A DNA stretch of 64,000 bases from Halobacteriales archaeon YIM A00010 (GTDB taxonomy: Archaea; Halobacteriota; Halobacteria; Halobacteriales; Haloarculaceae), in assembly GCA_025041175.1 (NCBI GenBank), contig JAKCFJ010000003.1, forward strand, positions 496,001 through 560,000. Reading direction: 5' to 3'. Positions 47,092 through 57,160 of this stretch are shown here, piece by piece; position 1 is the stretch's first letter, and each line of letters opens with the position of its first letter. A program made the translations under genes and the position numbers. The notes beneath the pieces are model-generated. The model did no database searches. It was not told the origin of the DNA and worked only from the letters and a program-made list of their open reading frames with translations.

Positions 47092-48297
47092 ATGGCAGAC
47101 ACGTTGCTTCTCGAGATCGGAATTGCACTGACAGGTATCGCCATCGCAGGCGCGATAGCCAACCGCATTTATCTATCAGTTATCCCAGCATATATCATCA
47201 CGGGCATCCTTATCGGTCCCAACGAGCCCTCCTCGATTGCGGGTCTCTCATTAACACTCGTCGACCACCGGGAGTTCATCGATGTCGTCGCCGAACTCGG
47301 GATCGTGTTCCTCTTGTTTTTCCTCGGACTCGAATTTAGCGTTTCACAGCTGCTGAGCGACCGTCGGCGCATTGCCACGATCGGAAGCGTTGACTTTCTC
47401 ACTAACTTTAGTCTCGGGATCGGTCTTGGAATCGCATTCGGCTATTCGCTCTTGGAGACGTTCTTTCTCGCCGGAATCGTCTATATCTCTTCGAGTGCTG
47501 TTATTTCAAAATCACTCATCGAGAGTGGCTGGGTCGCAAATCCCGAGAGTGGTCCTATTTTGGGAACGTTAGTGTTCGAAGACATCTTGATCGCCATTTA
47601 TCTGGCGGTTTTGTCAGCGATTGCCGTGGGAGAAGGCACACTGATCGATGCTGCTCTTACCATCGGGGTGGCATTCGTGTTTCTTGGTGGACTGACACTC
47701 GTTGCGTGGTACGGCTCGGGGATTGTTGAGCGAATCTTCAGTGTCGACTCGGACGAACTGTTCTTACTGCGTATTCTCGGGGTGACAACGCTCATCGCTG
47801 GGTTTGCACTCTCCCTCGGGTTGAGCGAGGCAGTCGCAGCCTTCTTCGTCGGCACCGCGTTCAGCGAGACCGACCACCTCGAACGTATCGAAGCGGTCGT
47901 CGCACCCGCACGCGATTTCTTTGCTGCCGTCTTTTTCTTCGCAATCGGCCTGACGACCGAGATCACCCTTCTCACGGATCTCGTCTGGTTACTGCTCGTA
48001 GCGGTGCTCGTTACAACCGTCGGAAAGCTGGTCAGTGGCTCGCTATCCGGACGAATCTATCGGCTCGATAGGCTGCGCTCGATGCGCGTCGGGGTCGGGC
48101 TAGTGCCACGCGGCGAGTTCTCGCTCGTGATTGCTGCTCTCGCCACGAGCGTCGGAACTGGAGCACTCGGTGGGGAAATTCCGGCGTTCGCTGTCGGCTA
48201 CGTGCTCATCATGAGTATTGTCGGCACGATACTCATCCAGAACGCCGATCGTATCTCCCAGGAGGTAGTAGCCTACTCACGAATGGTATCAGACTAA
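47092..48297 (+). CDS. CPA2 family K+/H+ antiporter (KhtU-type)
   Basis: Monovalent cation:proton antiporter-2 of the membrane, 401 aa, with about eleven to twelve helices. Typical segments are ITGILIGPNEPSSIAGLSL, LGIVFLLFFLGLEFSVSQL, the GIVYISSSAVISKSLIESGW segment, FAVGLTTE-like IGLTTEITLL and GVGLVPRGEFSLVIAALATS. It lacks the C-terminal TrkA-N domain of KefB/C proteins; the regulatory domain is the separate gene at 46565-47089. A role in K+ homeostasis or alkaline stress is likely. Confidence 0.93.
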   Translation: MADTLLLEIGIALTGIAIAGAIANRIYLSVIPAYIITGILIGPNEPSSIAGLSLTLVDHREFIDVVAELGIVFLLFFLGLEFSVSQLLSDRRRIATIGSVDFLTNFSLGIGLGIAFGYSLLETFFLAGIVYISSSAVISKSLIESGWVANPESGPILGTLVFEDILIAIYLAVLSAIAVGEGTLIDAALTIGVAFVFLGGLTLVAWYGSGIVERIFSVDSDELFLLRILGVTTLIAGFALSLGLSEAVAAFFVGTAFSETDHLERIEAVVAPARDFFAAVFFFAIGLTTEITLLTDLVWLLLVAVLVTTVGKLVSGSLSGRIYRLDRLRSMRVGVGLVPRGEFSLVIAALATSVGTGALGGEIPAFAVGYVLIMSIVGTILIQNADRISQEVVAYSRMVSD

Positions 48298-48339
48298 CAA
48301 TCATTGGGCGCGGACGTGTTTGAGCGTGGTCGAGTGAGT

Positions 48340-48900
48340 CGCAACTCGAGAAGCAACACCACAACCGTTGATGAAGCTCAGTATACAGCTGTACCTGAGA
48401 AATAGTCATTTTCAAATTCTATATTTATTTTAGATATGTTCGATGTCGAATGGTAGATACTGAGCATGACTGGCTCAGAGGCTGATCGACAGACGAAATC
48501 CGTCCCACGTTGCGATTGATGAGGCTGTGATTCGACCGAACGACGAACAGTATTGGCTGTCGATCTCGAGACGATTCACTCATACAACGCTCGAACCGAC
48601 GAGAATAACGGTGTCACTCACGCATTCTTTCGTGAATTGCGCGAGAAACACGGCGTCTTCGGTCCGAGTACCATCGGTTCTCGTGCGGCCCACAAGACCG
48701 AAGGTCTTGTGAGCGCCCTGTTTCTCGTTGATGGCGACGCTACTAAAAGATGCCCGTCGCCACTACCGTCCTGATCTCGGATATGAACGTCAGGAAATCT
48801 AACTTGTATTAAACATATATTTTTAAAAGTAGATAGACGAACGTAATCGTTCTCAAACTGTTTCAGAAACCGCCGATACAGAAACTCCTAGAGAGTGGAC
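48340..48900 (+). mobile_element. Degenerate IS6-type element relic
   Basis: Segments match the intact transposase gene at 27511-28146 in order: GAGAAGCAACACC..C..CCGTTGATGAAGCTC near 48350, a TGCGATTGATGAGGCTGTGATTCGA block at about 48512, GAACAGTATTGGCTG at 48547, TGTTTCTCGTTGATGGC at 48720 and CGTTCTCAAACTGTTTCAG at 48860. Many frame breaks, an unrelated AT-rich stretch in the middle and loss of both ends show it is long dead. It abuts the 5' end of the broken beta-helix gene. Confidence 0.85.
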
Positions 48901-48911
48901 TCGAACAGCGC

Positions 48912-50367
48912 GTGTACGCGCTGGAGGAGGAGATCATCTCAGTGAAAGAAGAAAACGAAGACCTCAAAGCGGCGCTCGAACCGCAGCAGGATAGGGGGCT
49001 GGCGAACGTCAGCCGGCGGCAAACGCTCGGGTTGCTCGGCAGTGGCGCGCTGCTCGGCGGGATAGGTACCGCGAGTGCCGATTCAAACGGCGAGACACCG
49101 TTCGCCGACGAGGATCACGACCACTCGGGCGACTACCTCGGTGAAGATAATCCCGTCAGCGCCGTCCGCTTCGAAGAGTTATACAACGCGGTCGGCGACG
49201 CCGCCTCACGACTGCCTGGAACGGTCTGGTCGTTCCAGTGGCGCCCGGTCTGGGACCGAGTGCCGCTGTCAACCCGTCGACGACGACGCCCGTTCAAGAC
49301 GCTATCGATGCGCTTCCGGTGAACGGTGGCACTGTACTGCTCCCCCCGGAAACCGTGGTCAACGAGGGATCGATCCACATGCGCAGCGGCGTCTCTATTC
49401 AGGGCTGGGGACGCGGCTTCCCTCCCGATCTCGACCGGATCTTGTCGGGGATTCACATTCCCAACGAGGACGCCGATCTGATACGCTTCGACGCCGACCA
49501 GCCGGGGATCCGGGAATGTCGGCTCGATGGGTTTCATCTGCAGAGACCCCTCGTGACCTGGGAAGATCTCAGGGAACGATCGCCGGACGACAACACGGGC
49601 GTCGGCATCCGTATCGGAGATGAGACGAAGTCTCGGTCGGAGAACGCCAACGTCGGACGGTTGCGCATCGGTCGAATCGGAATCATGGGTATCCAGAACG
49701 CCCTGATGCGATCAGAGCCCGGAGCGAAGTTCACGGAGTGTCGGATCGAGAACATCAATGCCACGCGGTTCGACGCGGGGAACGCCGCCGCTGTCTTCGA
49801 CTTTTCTGACGAACTCGGCGTCGGTGCTCACTTTGGTGTCGACGTGTCTATCCCGTACCGGACGCAACCGGAATGGACTCGAACGTCCTCCAGATTGGCC
49901 GCGGCGGGGAACTGTCGATCCGGCATCTCAACATCGGTGGTGCGGTCAACAGAGCAGTCAGCATTCGAACCGCAGGGGGTGAATTCAGAATCGACGAACT
50001 CAACTTCGAGGCGCGGGCACAGCTCGAGCCGAGCGATACCGTCGTGTTCCTCTCCGGGACTGGAAACGTCTGGATCGGATCGATGGAGCTCCGACAAGGG
50101 CAGATGGAGCGGGTGTACCGGCTTGACAACGAGAACTGGGTTGATACGAACGGGCACAACGTTCTCGGTCCCTTCAACTGGGCGATCTGGCGCGACGAGC
50201 CGTGGACGGCAGAGAAACCGATACTGATAGATGGGGACACGACGCACTCGACAATATACATGGGTCCCAGCAATCACCTCGAGAACAACACCGGGAAACC
50301 GCTGTCAATGCCGGTGTCCTGTCTCGGCGACCTCACGCTGTTCGACGGGAACGAACAGGCAGAATAG
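48912..50367 (+). pseudogene. Tat-exported beta-helix (pectate lyase-like) protein, frameshifted
   Basis: A GTG-started frame begins with a short coiled coil (VYALEEEIISVKEENEDLKAALE), then a twin-arginine signal (VSRRQTLGLLGSGALLGGIGTASA). Two frame changes, near 49240 and 49870, connect it to a glycosyl/pectate-lyase-like right-handed helix (VQDAIDALPVNGGTVLLPPETVVNEGSIHMRSGVSIQGWG ... GIRECRLDGFHLQ ... LQIGRGGELSIRHLNIGGAV). The stop is at 50367. Substrate unknown; a surface polysaccharide-active or phage-tail-like role is possible. The upstream 570 bp are an IS6 relic, so the native promoter may be lost. Confidence 0.75.
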
Positions 50368-50811
50368 CTACTGCCACACCCGTTGGCCGGTGACTTGACG
50401 GTAGTATCTGGATGTGCCCGCCCAGCGAGCGAAATCATCAGACATCGTTCGTCAGGCGTGAAATAACGTGTCATCCCGTCTATGCCTCGTCTGCAACGAT
50501 AGCTGAGTTGACTTAGTGTATTGAGCTGACTTAGTGTACTGAATTGGCTTAGTGTACTGAGTTGGCTTCGTTCCGTCGATGGTCTTCTCTCGTGGGTTCG
50601 AGAGGTGGCTTGTGGTCGCGTTCACCGACAACAAATCTGTTTTGCTGTCCACCTATACACCCGGACACGAATAGGTCAACACGCAGGTGACCGCATCCAT
50701 GACAACAGGATGGGTCCCGGCCAATCAGGCGACGTATCGTTACATGAATCGTGTCCGGGTGGATAGTATTGCTCCCGCAGCTTTAAGTGGATCTAACGCC
50801 CTGTCAGAATA
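50368..50811. other. Intergenic, carries an 18-bp tandem repeat
   Basis: No gene is visible. The tandem repeat at 50505-50570 is the only structure. An AT-poor to AT-rich switch just before 50812 (CAGCTTTAAGTGG) may be the promoter of the broken sulfatase gene. Confidence 0.4.
50505..50570. repeat. 18-bp tandem repeat, about 3.7 copies
   Basis: Units at 50505-50522, 50523-50540, 50541-50558 and a partial at 50559-50570 follow the pattern GAGYTGRCTTAGTGTAYT. Neighbouring units differ at one to three positions. It lies in a non-coding gap upstream of the broken sulfatase gene. Confidence 0.85.
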
Positions 50812-51608
50812 ATGAGTGACCAGCCGAACGTCCTCTGGGTCATGCCAGACCAACACAATGCGAAATGTACTAGCTGGGGTAGATTCCCGACGGATGTCTA
50901 TACCCCTAACCTCGAACGCCTCACTGACACGGGCACCCGCTTCGAACGCGCCTTCGCACAGAGTCCAATCTGCACTCCGAGTCGCACGAGTTTCCTCACC
51001 GGCCAGTATCCGCAGAATCACGGCTGTTACGCGAACGGCGGCACGGCGCCGGACCACCTCTCGACAGTGTTCGACGCCGTCACCCAACTCGGCTACCGAA
51101 CTGGTGCATTCGGGAAGATACACACGCCCACAGGCTGATTGAGGACGACGTCGACCGGATGGAGCCGACGAACACTCATCCGTCGAAGTCGAACCGCGCG
51201 ACGACCTACGAGGAAGTGCTCGCCGAGCGCGGCGTTCTCGACGACCGCGACGACGTACAGATACACGAATGGACGGGCATCAGACAGCCTCTCGACGCCA
51301 GGGCGTCCTGTCTCGATTTCGAGAGTCAGCCCGAGTACTGGGCCGCCGAACAGGCACGGCAGTTCATCGAGCGGACCGACGACCAGCCGTTTTTCGCGTG
51401 GCTGTCGCTGCCGCGTCCCCACCCGGCGTACGTGCCGGCCGAGCAGTTCTGGGACCGCTATCCCGAGGATGTACTCGAACTGCCCCCGAGTGCCAACGAA
51501 GATCTCTCGGACAAGCAGCCCGCGCTGCGTGAGATGCGCGAGCGCATCGAGGACATGTTCGCCGTGTTCGACCCCCAGAGCACCTGGTTGGCCAACTGGT
51601 CGTACTGA
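50812..51608 (+). pseudogene. Sulfatase, frameshifted and 3'-truncated
   Basis: The N-terminal frame (MSDQPNVLWVMPDQHNAKCTSWGRF ... PICTPSRTSFLTGQYPQNHG) has the C-x-P-x-R active-site Cys. It stops at 51138 after GAFGKIHTPTG; the next frame continues LIEDDVDRMEPTNTHPS ... HEWTGIRQPLDARASCLDFESQPEYWAAEQARQFIERTDDQPFFAWLSLPRPHPAYVPAEQFWDRYPEDVLELPPSANEDLSDKQP. The last metal-binding region (DHGE) is missing: at about 51595 the sequence runs into the truncated end of the opposite-strand GH127 gene. Confidence 0.85.
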
Positions 51609-52632
51609 TGGGCCCACATATCCGGCGTGAACGTCGCTGGTAACGCATTGTATGCGACGTGTTCGAGCAGATCAGCGAGCGCCACGTCTCCGAACGTCGC
51701 CACCATGTGACCGAGCGAGTACATGAACTCGACGACTGCGCATAACTCCGTACCACGCGCGGGATCCGGGCCTGCCAGGCACTCGTCGCCGGAGAACGTG
51801 CCCGTCGCTTGGCCGTGGTACTGGTCAAGGATGTCCAACGCGCGGTATGTAGTGTCTCGGTCCGCAGTCGCCCCGGATTGTCGGTACAGTACACCAGGCG
51901 CTTTCACACCCCATCGCGTGGTTGACGACCGTGTGAATCCTGGCTCCACTCCTCGACTGGATGATTCGGACCGAAGTTCGGTACAGAACCAAAATGGTCG
52001 TTCCAATCGAATCCTTGATCGGCTGCCGTCGACGCGACGTCGAGCAACCAATCGTCTCCCGTCTGTTCGTACAACCAGTGAACGGTCACGACTAGGTCCT
52101 GCCACCGAAACTTTGCCCACGTCTGCAATGGTTTCTCTGCGAGCAAATCCTGGAGGCGGCGGCAGAACTCGGCCATCGCGTCGATGATTTCGTCGCGGCC
52201 GGTAATTTCGTAGTACTGACGTAATACCTTCAGAACGACAAACCGAGGCCACGGGTCGTACTCGTATCCTTGATGAGACGACTGATGGACCGGGCCGATC
52301 CACCCATCGTCTTGCTGTTTATCGAGGAACCCTTCCGCCCATTTGTCGGCCTTGGACTCGAGTTCCTCATCGTCAAGGAGGTACGCCAAGGGGAGGAGAC
52401 CATCCGCGTAGTACGGGCCCCGCTCCCAACCGCCTCGATCACCGTCGAGCCACTGGTTGTCCACGAGATCGGGCCAGAACTCGTCGAGGTGACCAGTCAG
52501 TCCCTCGGCCTGAATCCGGAGCTGTCGTTCCAACCATCCTCGTGGTTTAATCTCCCCAAGAGGAATTGGGGCAACGTCGTCGTGAGATCTGAGTCGAATC
52601 GGATATTCACCATGCGACGTGACTCGAAGCAC
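51605..52632 (-). pseudogene. GH127 (beta-L-arabinofuranosidase-like), frameshifted and truncated
   Basis: The N-terminal part reads PLGEIKPRGWLERQLRIQAEGLTGHLDEFWPDL ... WERGPYYADGLLPLAYLLDDEELESKADKW, the start of the DUF1680/GH127 fold. Frame changes near 51915-51950 connect to NHAMG, GVKAPGVLYRQSGATADRDTTYRALDILDQYHGQATGTFSGDECLAGPDPARGTELCAVVEFMYSL ... ALPATFTPDMWAHQYDQLANQ. The catalytic C-terminal part (Cys/Glu zinc site) is lost at the junction with the sulfatase at about 51605. No signal peptide is evident. Confidence 0.85.
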
Positions 52633-53810
52633 TATCGTAGCGATTTTAAAGATTTCCCATACGCAAGGGATTATGGCCAGCGATCCGAGCTGACAAATCA
52701 GGGGCGGTCACACCGCTACGACAGAAATGCAGGACCGCCGAGAGCAGCATTCGTTGCACGTGAACGACTACGGTTGTTCAGTTCGTCGGGATCGAATCGC
52801 TTGGCCGAGAGCCAGGCCGGGACCGAATTCGGCTCTATGGGCTAGACGGTCTCGATCCCACCTTGTAAGCGAACGGTATCCGAATGTGCTCCCTCATAGA
52901 CGGGACGGAAAGTAGCAACAGCCTCCCGGAAGAAAAGTGATCAAGAAGGCCGATTACATCCCGGCCCGAGTTCAACAGCAACTGGTACTCCACCGGAGAA
53001 CTACTCAAATGCTTATCCCAAACTGATCCATTATCATAGGAAAATTTTATTTCTATCTGAAATTATATTACTCAAAGGGCATCCATTTACGGGTTAAACC
53101 GGACACGAGAGTAGTGGCACCCGATCGAGGATGAAGATGGCGAAAAATACGCTCGGTGGTGCTCCCGATCGGGGGAACCGTTTCTATTACTGCGACTGCA
53201 AACTGAAGCGAGGTTCGGATCCGAACTGGTCGAGACCGCCAAGCATCAGTCAACACGATCGAGATCGAATACGATGTGCAGCGCTAGGCAACAATACTCG
53301 ATAGCGATTCACGAATTCGTCAAATATAGTTGGATCCAACGCTCGAGGGAGGTCCGAATACACGCTTACAGCCGCTCTAAACACGCTCTCTTATTTTTAT
53401 ATTGGATCTAATCCTGGGTAAAACCATGGTTTTGGATCGAATAACGGTAGCACACGCGCGATACCACGACGAAGAAATTCTAATAATATAGGAAAGTTCT
53501 ATACCCGCGTTACCGACTTCGTCTCGGGCCAAGCCGTGTATACCTATCTGACTGACGCAGACTGCATCACGACCGTTCGAGGTACTACGCAATGGTGCGC
53601 TGTGAAGACTACGGTGCCCAGTACCAGGCGAGCGATCTGCTCGAGAGGGTAGTGAGTGCACGCACGATACTGTCCGAGATGTTTCTATGACAACAACTCT
53701 GCTGTCATATCACCCTGCACTATTATGATAACAGTGCTGTCATCATACCTAGCAGGCCGTACTATAATCATCCACGATACAAATGAATATATATAATTGA
53801 TTCGAGCAGG
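52633..53810. other. 1.2-kb region without a recognisable gene
   Basis: Short frames exist on both strands but none has family similarity, domain-like hydrophobic pattern or proper length. The part from about 53030 is AT-rich, unlike its surroundings. It may be an old insertion or a decayed gene; nothing firm can be said. Confidence 0.5.
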
Positions 53811-54575
53811 TCAGTCGGAGTACACGATTTCTAACTCTAGTTCGTTAACTGTGGCCAGGAGTAGGTCGGGAAGCTCCTCGCGGAGAAAATCCCCTTTCAT
53901 CCGTTGAGCCGGGCCGGAGATGGTCAGCGCACCAAGAACATTGCCGTTTGGATTTCGTACGGGAGCAGCAACCGCACTGCTTCCTTCGTAGTGCTCTTCG
54001 ATATTGAAGGCAACACCGGTATCACGAACGGTTTGGAGGTTTTCGAATAAGGCCTGTTCAGTCGTGATACTTTGCTCTGTAGACGCATCGAGTCCATGTT
54101 GGTCGATGATTTTGTACACTTTGTGCTCCGGAAGATGGGCAAGAATTGCTTTTCCCGCTGCTGTGACGTGGAGTGACACACTCGTACCCTTCCCAGTAAA
54201 TGTCTCCACAGCGAGATCTCCAGTGCTCGTGTACACGTATCGGCCGCGCCCGTGCTCCTCGATCACGAAGTGGGTTCGACCACCAGTTTCCTCTGCGAGG
54301 AACTCGACCCGTGATTCGGCCTTTCGGTATGCTGGTTTACGATGGCGCGTGTACTCGCCAATATGGAGATATTCCATACTGGGGTAGTAGAAATCGCCTT
54401 CTTTGATCACATAGCCGCTCTCTATCAGCGTCTGCAAATGCTTGTGAGAGGTGCTCGGAGCGATGTCGAGCTCCTCAGCGATCTCCGTGACTCGTGCTCC
54501 GTCCTGTCTGACGAGTGCTTCCACAACAGAGAGGCTGATTTCGACTGCCCTGATCTTCTGTTGATTGTTTGCCAT
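53811..54575 (-). CDS. IclR family transcriptional regulator
   Basis: A 254-aa regulator. The N-terminal winged helix reads IRAVEISLSVVEALVRQDGARVTEIAEELDIAPSTSHKHLQTLIESGYVIKEGDFYYPSMEYLHIGE. The C-terminal IclR effector domain includes AEETGGRTHFVIEEHGRGRYVYTSTG, SLHVTAAGKAILAHLPEHKVYKII and GVAFNIEEHYEGSSAVAAPVRNPNGNVLGALTISGPAQRM. Haloarchaeal IclR proteins often control catabolic operons for aromatic or sugar substrates. It stands beside the gene fragments and MFS gene at 55-57 kb. Confidence 0.93.
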   Translation of the reverse strand: MANNQQKIRAVEISLSVVEALVRQDGARVTEIAEELDIAPSTSHKHLQTLIESGYVIKEGDFYYPSMEYLHIGEYTRHRKPAYRKAESRVEFLAEETGGRTHFVIEEHGRGRYVYTSTGDLAVETFTGKGTSVSLHVTAAGKAILAHLPEHKVYKIIDQHGLDASTEQSITTEQALFENLQTVRDTGVAFNIEEHYEGSSAVAAPVRNPNGNVLGALTISGPAQRMKGDFLREELPDLLLATVNELELEIVYSD

Positions 54576-55030
54576 AGTGTGCTATTGAAGAGTAACTATA
54601 TAAAATTCGCCCTTGAGAAAACATCCGCTTCTGTTTCATGCTCGGGCAACAGCTTTGTGTGCTTTGACTTGTGGAAACGCTCTGTAGGAAACCACTGCTG
54701 TCTCGGTATCTCGCCCATTCACCAGGATGTAAATTATTAAATACAATAAATAAATATAAGAAATATATTATTTTTCTCGCTCGCGAATCCAATAAACCGA
54801 CTGAACACACGAATTTACGCTGAATTCTTTCGATAATATAGCATTAATGCCGAATAAGAATTTAAATCAAATTTTATTACCCGTATTAGCGTGTATCACT
54901 ATGATCGGCCAATTTCCGAGAAAGAAAATAACTCGGTTTATAGTAATCATATTAGACAGAGTGTTCAGTGTATTGGAATATCGGCCGCTTCTACTAAAAC
55001 TCTCATAGCCCTTTACTGCGACCTTGCACT
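54576..55030. other. AT-rich intergenic region
   Basis: No gene is visible. The stretch 54730-54960 is far richer in A+T than the surroundings, typical of haloarchaeal promoter regions or inserted DNA. Promoters for the leftward IclR gene and the rightward fragments probably lie here. Confidence 0.45.
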
Positions 55031-55356
55031 ATGGACTTCCAGCTGACCGAGGAACAGCAGTTAGTGTATCAAACTGCTTCGGATATCGCAACAGAAGAGT
55101 TCGAAGAGACGGCTTTCACGTGGGAGAACGAATTCCCGGCACGAAATCAGCAAATTCTCGCAGACCAGGGGCTTCTGGGGATTGGCCTCCCAATGAAGTA
55201 TGGTGGTGGCGGCTATTCACCCGTCGAAGTGTTGGTTGCTCAGGAGGCTGTCGGACGAATTTGTCCGGATACCGTCTCACGGTCATCGATGGGTCCACCT
55301 CGAGTGATTGCGGAACTCGGGAGCGAGTATCTGAAGGGGAAGTATCTCCCGGACGT
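55031..55356 (+). pseudogene. Acyl-CoA dehydrogenase N-terminal fragment
   Basis: Starts MDFQLTEEQQLVYQTASDIATEEFEETAFTWENEFPARNQQILADQGLLGIGLPMKYGGGGYSPVEVLVAQEAVGRICPDTV ... LGSEYLKGKYLPDV, the alpha-helical N-terminal domain of acyl-CoA dehydrogenases. The match stops at about 55355, where a fragment of an unrelated gene begins. The FAD- and substrate-binding domains are missing. Confidence 0.85.
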
Positions 55357-55701
55357 CGGGATGTGTTCGTCGCCGAAATGGATGCCAAAGCGCTCGAAAT
55401 CTACGGTCCCCAGATCAAGAACTACTACGACTGGTACGCACGAGAGGGCCAGGCCGAAGCAATGGAGAATCCCAGTGCGCTCGATCAGCAGTTAGAAGAC
55501 CTCAAGGAAGACCGATTCATCATCGGTTCTCCGGAAACCGTCACGGACCGGCTGGTCAACCTCTACGAGAACGTCGGTCTGGACTGTGTCCTGATGGGAA
55601 TGCACCGACCCGGTATCCCCCACAGCGACCTGTTACGATCGATCGAGTTGGTCGGCGAGGAAGTCATCCCTGCTGTGCGCGAACGCATCGACGCCGAATA
55701 G
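55357..55701 (+). pseudogene. LLM-class flavin oxidoreductase C-terminal fragment
   Basis: The frame from RDVFVAEMDAKALEIYGPQIKNYYDWYAREGQ through SALDQQLEDLKEDRFIIGSPETVTDRLVNLYENVGLDCVLMGMHRPGIPHSDLLRSIELVGEEVIPAVRERI matches the C-terminal end of bacterial-luciferase-like (F420/FMN) monooxygenases. It begins directly after the acyl-CoA dehydrogenase fragment and in a different frame, so no fusion protein is made. Junction within GGACGTCGGGATGTG. Confidence 0.82.
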
Positions 55702-55927
55702 TTGGTGTATGTTCCATCTGCTGGTTCCGATCGACCCCGGTATCGGCAATATTTTCTAGGTCGAATGAGTTGATGGTCGTGAGTAAGCAACAGTAGGTAG
55801 GTGTTCAAGACTGACAGCGAAATTCGTCTCCGATATTCAGCATACACTACGGGCGCTCTGGAGTGACGGTCGGGGAATCATTCTCGTAACGATCGCCGCC
55901 GGCTGGTTCTTCTCGCTGGGTGTCCGA

Positions 55928-57022
55928 ATGATTTACCCGGTGTTACTCCCGAACATTCGCGCCACATACGGGATGTCTCTCTCGATGGCCGGGCTACTGT
56001 TGACCGCCCTCTGGCTCGCGTACGCGCTCGGACAGCTTCCGGCCGGAGTGCTTGCTGATCGAGTCGGTGAGGGTCGGATCATGATGATCAGCTCGCTCGT
56101 CTCGGTTGGGATGGTCCTGTTGATCGTCTCCGCCCAGTCAGTGCCGATCCTCTTCGTCGCGACGGTTCTCTTCGGACTCACCACCGCCCTGTACGGGGTC
56201 GCACGGTTCACGTCGTTGTCCTCTCTCTATCCCAAACACGACGGGGCTGCGATCGGGATGACGATGGGGGCAGGGGACATGGGAAACACGTTGCTCCCGC
56301 CGATCGCGGCGTTCGTCGCGACCGCGTTCGCGTGGCAGTACAGCCTCGGCCTAGCCGTTCCGATGTTCGCACTCACCGCGGTCGGTCTCTGGATCTTCGT
56401 TCCGGCACAGACGTCCGATTCGACGGCGGTCGAGTCCGTATCGCTCGATACGATACGATACGTCTTCTCGGAGATCGGGCAGCCTGCGATCCTCGTGATG
56501 GCGACCATCCAGATCCTCATCTACTGCGTGTGGCAGGCGTTGACCGGATTATATCCAACCTACCTCATTGAGATAAAAGGATTTCATCCGACAACCGCGA
56601 GTGCAGTATTTGGATTCTTCTTCGCCCTCGGCGTCGTCGTCAAGCCGCTCTCCGGGACGGCGTACGACCGATTCGGCGCGCAAAAGCCGCTCCGCGGGAT
56701 GCTCACCGTGCTCGTGTTCGCATTGACGGCACTTCCGTTCGTCGAGGGATTCTGGGGTGTCGTTCTCGTGACGATCCCGCTCAGCGGTGTCCTCGGCTAC
56801 AGTGCGATCACGCTCACGTTCATGACCGGCGGATTGGCCGACGACGTGCAGAACACCGGTCTCGGCGCGCTTCGAACGACCTACATGGCCGTGGGCGCAC
56901 TCAGTCCGACGCTCGTCGGGACGCTCGCCGAGTGGGGGTACTTCGACGAGGCGTTCTTCCTGCTGGCGGCACTGACGGTGATCGCCCTCGTCGTCTCTCT
57001 CCGGATCACTGCCGAGTACTGA
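55928..57022 (+). CDS. MFS transporter, N-terminus uncertain
   Basis: A 364-aa (from ATG 55928) major facilitator transporter: helices with MSLSMAGLLLTALWLAYALGQLPAGVLADRVGEGR (helix 2 and the DRxG loop), LFGLTTALYGVARFTSLSSLYP and later PLSGTAYDRFGAQKPL. The frame upstream of the ATG (GIILVTIAAGWFFSLGVR) clearly encodes the first helix but has no ATG, GTG or TTG start before a TAA, so the gene has either lost its initiation region or starts at a rare codon. Substrate unknown; the neighbouring genes suggest an organic acid. Confidence 0.85.
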   Translation: MIYPVLLPNIRATYGMSLSMAGLLLTALWLAYALGQLPAGVLADRVGEGRIMMISSLVSVGMVLLIVSAQSVPILFVATVLFGLTTALYGVARFTSLSSLYPKHDGAAIGMTMGAGDMGNTLLPPIAAFVATAFAWQYSLGLAVPMFALTAVGLWIFVPAQTSDSTAVESVSLDTIRYVFSEIGQPAILVMATIQILIYCVWQALTGLYPTYLIEIKGFHPTTASAVFGFFFALGVVVKPLSGTAYDRFGAQKPLRGMLTVLVFALTALPFVEGFWGVVLVTIPLSGVLGYSAITLTFMTGGLADDVQNTGLGALRTTYMAVGALSPTLVGTLAEWGYFDEAFFLLAALTVIALVVSLRITAEY

Positions 57023-57061
57023 CGAGACGATTGTCGCACGCCGTTCACGCCCGCCGGATCA

Positions 57062-57160
57062 TACTGTCGGACAGAGCCACGGATGGATCGAGACGGAATA
57101 TCTGTCTGCTGACTGGCGATTCATCAGCATCCGATATTCAATCACCTCTGTCCGACAGTA
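57062..57160. mobile_element. 99-bp inverted-repeat element (MITE family A, copy 2)
   Basis: Same length and ends (TACTGTCGGACAGAG ... CTCTGTCCGACAGTA) as the element at 4955-5053, with interior substitutions only. The flanks are TCA (57059-57061) and TCA (57161-57163). The right-hand TCA is the reverse complement of the TGA stop codon of the gamma-glutamyltransferase gene. It sits between convergent genes, as copy 1 does. Confidence 0.88.

Noticed and set aside
52633-53810. Several 60-95-codon frames in the gene-poor stretch
   Set aside because: None has a domain, hydrophobic pattern or neighbour relation that supports a gene.
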